A stretch of DNA of 18,770 nucleotides from CAZWRN01 sp964446685 (lineage in GTDB: Bacteria > Patescibacteriota > Microgenomatia > Daviesbacterales > UBA10151), in NCBI GenBank assembly GCA_964446685.1, contig CAYUPO010000019.1:1-18770 (forward strand). Direction: 5' to 3'. The notes beneath the pieces are model-generated. The model had not been told where the DNA came from, made no database searches, and saw only the letters and a list, made by a program, of their open reading frames with translations. The translations under genes were made by a program, and so were the position numbers. Shown one piece after another: positions 13,024 through 18,770 of this stretch (its first letter is position 1; the number at the start of each line of letters is the position of its first letter).

Positions 13024-13500
13024 ATACGAAAGTCTGCTTTTATATTTGTCAAATTTTGGATGTGTTGAGATTCCTGCTGTTTGCAATTCACTTAGTAAAG
13101 CTTGCTGCTCTATAAGTGACAATGAACTGAAAGGTTTCCCAACTGCTCTAAGCGCTACATTGATTGCCTCTGCAACTTCAGCTCCTAAATGTTTAGGTTT
13201 AGCGAGTATTTTTACTTGTTTTTGGAGCTCAGTTATTCTATTTAATATCCTATGCACCCTCAAATTATCAGATGGTGATGTACTAGTAATATTTAAGGCG
13301 CCCTCAATAGGTGCTAAGTTATTGCTTCTGTCTGGGGATGTTAGGTTTGCTGAAACAGGCTCTAACCCTTGCAAATTTCTTAATAAAAAATTGCGGGAAT
13401 CAGGATGATGCACCCTTCTGGCTAATTTTGCGACATCTTTTAGTCTTACCAAACTGTTTGGATTAAAAGATGTTGCTTCTACTCGGTTTATTGATGACAT
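13009..13500 (-). CDS. Hypothetical helical protein, convergent with gatB
   Basis: This is a 163-residue protein that I do not recognise. It is basic, Leu-rich and mostly helical, with a probable coiled stretch near 85-105 (ILNRITELQKQVKILAKPK) and a compact C-terminal region. There is no membrane segment or catalytic motif. The frame offers ATG codons at 13506 and 13500; the promoter (TTGATT, 17 nt, TATAAC) ends 2 nt before the first and 8 nt before the second, which favours 13500 as a leaderless start. Promoter and composition make it more credible than the Cys/Ser-rich frame on the other strand. Its stop overlaps the gatB end by 15 bp. Confidence 0.65.
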   Translation of the reverse strand: MSSINRVEATSFNPNSLVRLKDVAKLARRVHHPDSRNFLLRNLQGLEPVSANLTSPDRSNNLAPIEGALNITSTSPSDNLRVHRILNRITELQKQVKILAKPKHLGAEVAEAINVALRAVGKPFSSLSLIEQQALLSELQTAGISTHPKFDKYKSRLSYLETE

Positions 13501-13508
13501 AATCATGA

Positions 13509-13537
13509 GTTATAAGCCATTTAATATAAAAAATCAA
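13509..13537 (-). promoter_or_regulatory. Promoter of the 13009-13500 gene
   Basis: On the minus strand TTGATT (13537-13532), 17 nt, TATAAC (13514-13509). The -10 box ends 8 nt before the ATG at 13500, matching the leaderless spacing seen at other genes in the window. Confidence 0.6.
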
Positions 13538-13590
13538 TAGTTTATTAAGTGAATATATTATTCCCACTTTCTAATTTGTGTTTTTCCTAC

Positions 13591-13621
13591 TTGATAGAAG
13601 ATATGTTATAACTGGTAAAAT
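13591..13621 (+). promoter_or_regulatory. Possible dnaE promoter, separated from the gene by a repeat
   Basis: TTGATA (13591-13596) and an extended -10 TGGTAAAAT (13613-13621) are 19 nt apart. TGGTAAAAT is identical to the htpX extended -10. It lies 159 nt before the dnaE ATG, with MITE-like element 3 in between, so the original close promoter may have been displaced. The spacing is long, so confidence is low. Confidence 0.4.
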
Positions 13622-13646
13622 AGGTGACAAGGAAACTCCTCACTTG

Positions 13647-13752
13647 TGTCATTCTGGCTTGCCCAGAATCAAACCTGGTTAAGATTCTGGACTGTATATT
13701 GTTAAGGCTATAGTTAATTCCACTGTAAACAATTATTGAAGCCAGAATGACA
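13647..13752. mobile_element. MITE-like palindromic element 3
   Basis: This 106-bp element has perfect 14-bp terminal inverted repeats, TGTCATTCTGGCTT (13647-13660) and AAGCCAGAATGACA (13739-13752). An inner pair CCAGAATC/GATTCTGG (13662-13669, 13683-13690) extends the hairpin at the left end. It has no coding capacity. It lies directly upstream of dnaE. The ends share the GTCATT/AATGAC core with elements 1 and 2, while the rest differs. Confidence 0.8.
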
Positions 13753-13780
13753 GAAGGAAAGTTTGGTAAATAATAATTTT

Positions 13781-16700
13781 ATGGCAAAATTTGTTCATCT
13801 TCATGTTCACACTGAATATTCTCTGCTAGATGGTATTTCTAAAATAAAAAAAATGGTTAAACGGGCTAAGGAGCTCGGGATGGATTCGCTGGCTATTACT
13901 GATCATGGGTCAATGTATGGGGCTATTGAGTTTTATAAAGAGTGTAAAGAGGCAGGGATTAAACCAATTATTGGCTGTGAGATGTATGTAGCACCTCGTT
14001 CGCATACTTCAAAAGAGGGAAAGATTGATGCTGATCCTTATCATTTAACTGTTTTAGCCAAAGATATCGTTGGTTACAAGAATTTATTAAAACTGGTTTC
14101 TATATCTCAACTGGATGGATATTATTATAGACCCCGAATTGACCGGGAGTTGATCAAAAAATATCATGAGGGATTGATTGCTTTGTCAGCTTGTCCGGCG
14201 GGTGAATTTATCCGGAATATCGAAAATGATCATCTGGACAAAGCTGAACAGGTTGCAAAAGATTATTTAGAACTTTTTGGAGAAGGAAATTATTATTTTG
14301 AAGTCCAGCGTCACCATTGGAAAGAGCATGCTCTGAAAGTTGCAGATCCAAAGATAAAAAAACGTTTACTGCATATGCAGGATGTGGAAGATCTGACTAT
14401 TAAGGCGGTTAAAGAGCTCTCTCCCAAACTGGGAATCCCAATCGTTGCTACCAAAGATTTGCATTATATCAATCAAAAAGATGCCGAAGCGCATGACGCA
14501 GTGCTTTGTGTTCAGACAGGTAAACAGGTGATTGATACTGACAGACTGCGGATGATTGATACTCCGGAGTTTTATCTGGCATCGCCTGAGGAGATGGCTG
14601 AGGCATATAAGGATCTCCCGGAAGCTTTGGAAAATACGGTGAAGCTGGCAGAAAAAGTTAATCTTGAAATAGAGCTGGGTAAAGCTTATTTTCCGGTTTT
14701 TGAAATTCCTGAGGGTAAGGAAGCAAATGATTATTTAAAGGAGTTAACCTTTGAAAGGGCTGCTAAGCGGATGGAATTGGATGAAGAGAGAACAGAACGG
14801 CTTAATTATGAACTCGAAGTTATCAGGAAAAAGAATTATCCGACTTACTTTTTAATTGTAGCTGACTTTATGAATTGGGCGAGTGACCAGGGGATTTTGA
14901 CAAACACTAGAGGTTCAGCTGCTGGATCATTAGTTTTGTATGCATTGGGAGTGACTGATGTTGATCCGATTTTTTATAAATTGCCGTTTGAGCGTTTTTT
15001 AAATCCATTCAGACCTTCTTTACCCGATATTGATGCGGATTTGGCTGACGATAGAAGGGATGATGTTATTCGTTACTGTATGGAAAAATATGGTGAAGAA
15101 AAAGTTGCCCAGATTGTGACTTTTGGAACGATGCTGGGAAGAGCGGCTATCCGGGATATTGGCCGGGTGTTAGGGGTTCCGATTGGAGATACTGATCGGA
15201 TTGCCAAACTGGTCCCACCACCCAAACAGGGATTTCATACTTCACTTGAGCAGCATATTAAAGAGGTGCCAGAGCTGTCACAGGTCTATGTGTCTGATCC
15301 AAAGTTTAAAAAGATGATTGATTTAGCAATTCAGGTTGAAGGAACTGTCCGTCATGCCTCAGTTCATGCTGCCGGAATTGTAATTGCTCCAACTGATATG
15401 ACAGATTTTGCTCCACTGCAGAGGGAATCAAAAGGCGATAAAAGGGTTATACAGTATGATTTTCATGCAGCAGAGGAGATTGGGCTGGTGAAGATGGACT
15501 TTTTGGGTATCAGAAATTTATCAATTTTAGGTAGGTCAATTGATTACGTCAAAATAAACCGCGGAGTGGAGGTGGATCTGAAAAAAATCCCGTTAGATGA
15601 TCCAAAAGCTTATGATCTGCTGGCTCGTGGTGAAACCATGGGTTTGTTTCAGCTTGAAGGGGCGGGGATGACTAAATATTTAACTGAGCTTAAACCAACT
15701 ACCATCTTTGATATTTCAGCGATGGTGGCGCTTTACCGTCCAGGGCCACTGAGTATTATTCCTGAATATATTGCCCGCAAAAGAAATCCACAGAAAATTG
15801 AATTTTTTGATCCGCGGATGAAAGATTATCTGGAAAGATCATTGGGACTGTTAGTTTATCAGGACGATGTGCTGCTGACCTCTATTCATATCGCCGGATA
15901 CAACTGGGAAGAGGCTGATAAGTTTAGAAAAGCGATGGGTAAGAAGATTCCGGAGGAGATGGCCAAACAAAAAGATAAATTTTTGAAAGGAGCTGTCGAA
16001 AATGGTCTGACCGAGGAGAGGGCGCAGGAATTATTTAAATTGATTGAACCATTTGCGGCTTATGGATTTAATAAAGCACATGCTGCGTCATATGGTCTGG
16101 TGGCGTATCAGACCGCCTATATGAAGTCGAATTATCCGGTTGAGTTTATGGCAGCACTAATGACTGCAGAGTATGGTGATACTGATAAAATTGCCAGAGC
16201 AATTGATGAATGTAAAAGAATGGGTATTGCGGTGCTGCCGCCTGATATTAACTATTCAAAAGTGGGATTTACGATTGAAAATATCGCTGATCTGCCAGCT
16301 GAACAGTTAGAGAGGGCGATTTCCAAAGCCGGAGAAGGTAAAGATGCCAGACAGGCTATCCGGTTTGGTTTGTCAGCAATAAAAAATGTTGGGGTAGCGG
16401 CAATTGAGTCAATTCTGGTTGCCAGAGAGCCACGGCCTTTTAAAAATCTGGCTGATATGTGTCAGAGATTAACTGGTAAAAGTAGTAACAGAAAAACTTT
16501 GGAAAGTCTGATCAAAGCTGGAGCGTTAGATTCATTTGGGGCAAGAGCTCCTCAGATATTAGTGATGGATAAATGTCTGGAAGATGCCCATAAAGCAGCG
16601 AAGCTGGCAAGTAATGGACAGGGATCTTTATTTGATGGTTTTGCTGAAGACCAGGTGGGGATTGCTCCGGAATTAATTTTGCCTTCACAGGATGAGATGC

Positions 16701-17347
16701 CGTTTGATCAGCTGCTGCAGTTTGAGAGAGAACTGTTAGGATTTTATTTACATGAGCCGCCTTACATGGAGCGGGTCAGAATAATTAAAGATTTTGTTTC
16801 ATACCAGATCAGGCAGTTGCATGAGGATGAAGAGTTTCCGGCTGACAAAACCCATACCATAGGTGGTGTAATTCAGGAAGTTAAACGGATTTTTACTAAA
16901 AAACACAACCAGGAGATGGCTTTTGTCCGTTTATTTGATGGTACAGCCAAAGTTGACTGTGTTATTTTCCCAAAACTGTTTGTCGAGGTGAAAGATCTGC
17001 TTTATGAAGAGCAGGTGATATTATTAACCGGAAAGTTTGATAAAAGAGAAGAAGATTTTTCTTTTCTGGCAAATAGTGTAGTTGACTTTAATCCGGAAGA
17101 AGCCCGCAGAATGGACCTGACAGAAGTTCAGGTAGAGATACCCCGAAATGCAGACAGCAAACTGTTGCAGCAGGTAAATCTGGCTTTAAAACAATACCCA
17201 GGGAGTGCTCCGATATCGATTTTAATACCAAACCAGACTGGTACCACATTTAAGAAAATGAATTTAGCATTTACTGTAGAAGCAGGTTTTGAGCTTGTCC
17301 AAAATATAGAATCCCTTTTGGGACCGGGAAGTGTCAAAGTTAGTTAA
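13781..17347 (+). CDS. dnaE: DNA polymerase III alpha subunit
   Basis: At 1188 residues this is a full-length DnaE, the replicative polymerase. The N-terminal PHP domain keeps its metal-site motifs (FVHLHVHTEYS from residue 4, TDHGS at 40-44, KDLHY near 225-229), so it may be an active proofreading phosphoesterase. The palm carries the three catalytic aspartates Asp418 and Asp420 (LPDIDADLADDRR) and Asp573 (KMDFLG). The finger region has PTTIFDISAMVALYRPGP and AAYGFNKAHAASYG. Helix-hairpin-helix and OB-fold segments follow (IKNVGVAAI, then GGVIQEVKRIFTKK). The block usually reading GPGRGSAAGS is NTRGSAAGS here. The frame opens at a TTG (13763), with AGAAGGA just before it, but the ATG at 13781 matches the family start. 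Confidence 0.97.
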   Translation: MAKFVHLHVHTEYSLLDGISKIKKMVKRAKELGMDSLAITDHGSMYGAIEFYKECKEAGIKPIIGCEMYVAPRSHTSKEGKIDADPYHLTVLAKDIVGYKNLLKLVSISQLDGYYYRPRIDRELIKKYHEGLIALSACPAGEFIRNIENDHLDKAEQVAKDYLELFGEGNYYFEVQRHHWKEHALKVADPKIKKRLLHMQDVEDLTIKAVKELSPKLGIPIVATKDLHYINQKDAEAHDAVLCVQTGKQVIDTDRLRMIDTPEFYLASPEEMAEAYKDLPEALENTVKLAEKVNLEIELGKAYFPVFEIPEGKEANDYLKELTFERAAKRMELDEERTERLNYELEVIRKKNYPTYFLIVADFMNWASDQGILTNTRGSAAGSLVLYALGVTDVDPIFYKLPFERFLNPFRPSLPDIDADLADDRRDDVIRYCMEKYGEEKVAQIVTFGTMLGRAAIRDIGRVLGVPIGDTDRIAKLVPPPKQGFHTSLEQHIKEVPELSQVYVSDPKFKKMIDLAIQVEGTVRHASVHAAGIVIAPTDMTDFAPLQRESKGDKRVIQYDFHAAEEIGLVKMDFLGIRNLSILGRSIDYVKINRGVEVDLKKIPLDDPKAYDLLARGETMGLFQLEGAGMTKYLTELKPTTIFDISAMVALYRPGPLSIIPEYIARKRNPQKIEFFDPRMKDYLERSLGLLVYQDDVLLTSIHIAGYNWEEADKFRKAMGKKIPEEMAKQKDKFLKGAVENGLTEERAQELFKLIEPFAAYGFNKAHAASYGLVAYQTAYMKSNYPVEFMAALMTAEYGDTDKIARAIDECKRMGIAVLPPDINYSKVGFTIENIADLPAEQLERAISKAGEGKDARQAIRFGLSAIKNVGVAAIESILVAREPRPFKNLADMCQRLTGKSSNRKTLESLIKAGALDSFGARAPQILVMDKCLEDAHKAAKLASNGQGSLFDGFAEDQVGIAPELILPSQDEMPFDQLLQFERELLGFYLHEPPYMERVRIIKDFVSYQIRQLHEDEEFPADKTHTIGGVIQEVKRIFTKKHNQEMAFVRLFDGTAKVDCVIFPKLFVEVKDLLYEEQVILLTGKFDKREEDFSFLANSVVDFNPEEARRMDLTEVQVEIPRNADSKLLQQVNLALKQYPGSAPISILIPNQTGTTFKKMNLAFTVEAGFELVQNIESLLGPGSVKVS

Positions 17348-17480
17348 ATTCAAAATTACAAATAACAAATAACAAACAATTTTTAAAATTCAAATAAAAA
17401 TAATTTTCAAAACCTTAGATTTGGGTTTTTTAAGTTATTATTTTGAATTTGTTTGTGATTTGGAGCTTGTGATTTGGTAC
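17348..17480. repeat. AT-rich imperfect inverted repeat after dnaE
   Basis: The left arm (17348-17397: ATTCAAAATTACAAATAACA and similar words) and the right arm (17435-17480, with TTTGAATTTGTTTGTGATTTG words) are imperfect reverse complements. The repeat spans almost the whole dnaE-rplS gap. Its centre folds as the terminator listed separately. It does not resemble the CGTCATT repeats. Confidence 0.6.
17409..17431 (+). terminator. Probable intrinsic terminator of dnaE
   Basis: AAAACCT-TAGATTT-GGGTTTT forms a 7-bp stem (one G-U pair) and ends in a T-run, 61 nt after the dnaE stop codon. The stem is AT-rich and modest in strength. Confidence 0.5.
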
Positions 17481-17492
17481 TTTCCTCTAGGC

Positions 17493-17521
17493 TTGCTTTA
17501 GCTTCGAATTTAAGTTACAAT
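17493..17521 (+). promoter_or_regulatory. Possible promoter of rplS
   Basis: TTGCTT (17493-17498), 17 nt, TACAAT (17516-17521). The -10 box ends 9 nt before the rplS ATG at 17531, so the leader would be a few bases at most. The -35 match is weak. Confidence 0.45.
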
Positions 17522-17530
17522 TGTCAAGTT

Positions 17531-17845
17531 ATGTTATCAGCAAATTTTAAAGACACATTAATTGGCGTTGGCGATACAGTTCGCGTCAAATATAACATCG
17601 TTGAAGCCGGTAAATCCCGTGTTCAGACCTATGAAGGTTTGGTTATTTCTATTCGTGGAAGAGGCGATAATAAATCTTTCACAGTTAGAAGAATTGGGGA
17701 TCGTGGAGTGGGTGTTGAAAGAATCTGGCCTTTAAATGCCAGAAGTATTGTTGACGTAGAAATAGTAAAAAATCCGAAAAAAGTCAGAAGAGCAAAATTA
17801 TATTATCTAAGAGACCTCACTGGCCGAATGGCAACCCGAGTCTAA
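17531..17845 (+). CDS. rplS: 50S ribosomal protein L19
   Basis: This 104-residue protein is L19, which sits at the interface of the large and small ribosomal subunits. The family pattern is complete: GDTVRVKYNIVEAGKSR near the start, VQTYEGLVISIRGRG, SFTVRRIGDRGVGVERIWPL, and the closing VRRAKLYYLRDLTGRMATRV. The frame is open 19 codons further upstream, but that part (rich in Ser and Leu) is not L19-like and lies over the putative promoter, so the ATG at 17531 is chosen. rnhB follows, a common arrangement in bacteria (rplS, then rnhB). Confidence 0.96.
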   Translation: MLSANFKDTLIGVGDTVRVKYNIVEAGKSRVQTYEGLVISIRGRGDNKSFTVRRIGDRGVGVERIWPLNARSIVDVEIVKNPKKVRRAKLYYLRDLTGRMATRV

Positions 17846-17902
17846 GTAAGTTGATTAGAGATTAGTTAATTAGCTAATCAGAGTATCAGACCCCCTCCAC
17901 GT

Positions 17903-17971
17903 ATATTTTTCGAGTGTAACGAGAAAATTCATTATATTTTAAGGTAATTTCTCACTCCGTTCGAAAAATAT
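17903..17971. repeat. Imperfect inverted repeat between rplS and rnhB
   Basis: ATATTTTTCGAG (17903-17914) begins a 27-nt arm that is reverse-complementary, with a few mismatches, to the arm ending in TTCGAAAAATAT (17960-17971). The loop is about 17 nt. It could act as a transcription stop after rplS, but no clear T-tract follows. Confidence 0.55.
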
Positions 17972-18023
17972 TCTCTTTTTCTTAGATCCTTAATACTTTA
18001 TACTTATCCCTTAATACTTCATT

Positions 18024-18635
18024 ATGGTTTTCTCTGATCTTTCTATTGAATTTACACTTTGGCAACAGGGATTTAAGCTGGTTTGCGGAGTGGATGAAGT
18101 GGGTAGAGGGTGTTTTGCAGGTCCGGTGGTAGCTGGAGCTGTGTTGCTATCTGATGAATGTAGTATTCCGGATGGACTGGCTGATTCAAAATTATTAAAA
18201 CCAAAAGTCCGTAAAGATCTGGTAGAGAAAATCAAAGAATCAGCAGTGGCCTGGTCGATTGGAGAAGTGTCAGTAGAGATGATCAATCAGATTGGAATTG
18301 GTAAAGCAACTCAGATGGCCTTTGTTCAAGCTATTAAAAAATTAACCCAGGTGCCGGACCAGATTTTGATCGATGCTTTTTATATTGAAGGACTTGATAA
18401 AAATAATCAGCACCCTATCATAGGCGGAGATAAACTATGTTCTTCAATTGCCGCAGCGTCTATTATTGCTAAAGTTTACCGGGATGAATTGATGGAAAAA
18501 TTGGATGATGAGTTTCCGGGATACGACTTTGGAATACATAAAGGATATGGGACAAAATCTCACCAGGAAGCAATTAAGAAAAACGGACTTTCAGCTCTGC
18601 ATAGAACTTCGTTTAATCTAAGTAAATTTCTCTAA
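18024..18635 (+). CDS. rnhB: Ribonuclease HII
   Basis: This 203-residue protein is RNase HII, which cuts the RNA strand of RNA-DNA hybrids and single ribonucleotides in DNA. The metal-binding set is Asp24 and Glu25 (VDEVGRG), Asp117 (LIDAFYI) and Asp154 (KVYRDELM). The other family motifs are FAGPVVAGAVLL, DSKLL, GGDKLCSSIAAASIIAK and the end HKGYGTKSHQEAI, with LHRTSF near the C-terminus. Length is normal. The RG that follows VDEVG is the GRG loop important for recognising the RNA-DNA junction. No Shine-Dalgarno sequence is seen, and the AT-rich upstream run gives no clear promoter. Confidence 0.96.
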   Translation: MVFSDLSIEFTLWQQGFKLVCGVDEVGRGCFAGPVVAGAVLLSDECSIPDGLADSKLLKPKVRKDLVEKIKESAVAWSIGEVSVEMINQIGIGKATQMAFVQAIKKLTQVPDQILIDAFYIEGLDKNNQHPIIGGDKLCSSIAAASIIAKVYRDELMEKLDDEFPGYDFGIHKGYGTKSHQEAIKKNGLSALHRTSFNLSKFL

Positions 18636-18638
18636 CGT

Positions 18639-18770
18639 CATTGCGGAGCAAGAACTTGTTCATTGCGGAGCAAGAACTTGTTCATTGCGGAGCAAGACTT
18701 GAGTCATTGCGAATCAAGACCTGTGGTCATTGCGAGCCACAATCATGAAACTGATCGTGGCGAGCGAATA
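18639..18770. repeat. Tandem 22-bp repeat, derived from the CATTGCGAG family
   Basis: Two identical 22-bp units (CATTGCGGAGCAAGAACTTG plus TT, 18639-18682) are followed by two diverged units of 22 and 23 bp (18683-18704, 18705-18727). A fifth start (18728) runs into a hairpin, GCCACAATCA-TGAAAC-TGATCGTGGC, with one mismatch. There are no spacers, so this is not a CRISPR array. The array continues to, and perhaps past, the window edge. Confidence 0.8.

Noticed and set aside
13046..13408. Plus-strand 120-codon open frame opposite the 13009-13500 gene
   Set aside because: Composition is rich in Cys, Ser and Phe, as expected for an antisense shadow, and no promoter or ribosome site precedes it.
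13781..17347. Intein or frameshift in dnaE
   Set aside because: Domain order and length are normal, with no extra block at the catalytic motifs, where inteins usually insert.
17474..17530. Longer N-terminus of L19
   Set aside because: The extra 19 residues are not L19-like and overlie the probable promoter.
18639..18727. CRISPR array
   Set aside because: The 22-bp units are contiguous with no spacers, and no cas gene is present.

Overview
The window is AT-rich bacterial chromosome and looks like a Candidate Phyla Radiation (Patescibacteria) genome, most plausibly Microgenomates-like. This is inference, based on short intergenic gaps, an apparently leaderless transcription style, many short dispersed palindromic repeats, three tRNAs without encoded CCA, a GatCAB operon, a stand-alone type IB topoisomerase, and several small proteins I cannot assign. 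UGA is used as a stop codon (gatA and the ORF after it), so the recoded SR1/Gracilibacteria code is unlikely.

Layout. 1-4.3 kb is mostly minus strand: tRNA-Thr(CGT), a hairpin pair, DNA topoisomerase IB, a divergent plus-strand membrane protein, a DUF2164-like protein, a small membrane protein lying between copies of a structured repeat, tRNA-Gly(CCC), a membrane-anchored double-LysM protein and tRNA-Asp(GTC). From 4.5 kb most genes are on the plus strand: PolX (polymerase beta family plus PHP domain); lemA, an unknown ORF, a SET-domain protein, another unknown ORF and htpX, forming a membrane-stress-type neighbourhood; gatC, gatA, an unknown ORF and gatB, which encode the Glu-tRNA(Gln)/Asp-tRNA(Asn) amidotransferase with an extra gene between gatA and gatB; a convergent minus-strand unknown ORF; dnaE; rplS; and rnhB.

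Repeats are the most striking content. Three MITE-like elements of about 106-118 bp with perfect terminal inverted repeats (typically CGTCATT/AATGACG ends) lie before lemA, between gatC and gatA, and before dnaE. Pieces of the same palindrome family are read in frame inside gatA and gatB, giving GatB an extra stretch of about 20 residues. Behind tRNA-Gly there are three copies of a different element, about 84-91 nt long. They differ in sequence but keep the same stem architecture through compensatory and G-U changes, and each is bounded by GAGCGGG, the sequence of the tRNA-Gly 3' end. A decayed tRNA-like 3' end about 0.8 kb away suggests an old insertion at the tRNA gene.

A second general signal is promoter position. 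At least five well-formed -10 boxes, and two weaker ones, sit 6-8 nt before a start codon with no Shine-Dalgarno sequence, which implies leaderless mRNAs and corrects two start codons. Clear information-processing genes (polX, dnaE, rnhB, rplS, gatCAB, topIB, tRNAs) dominate. I see no phage genes, CRISPR array, transposase or defence gene cluster.
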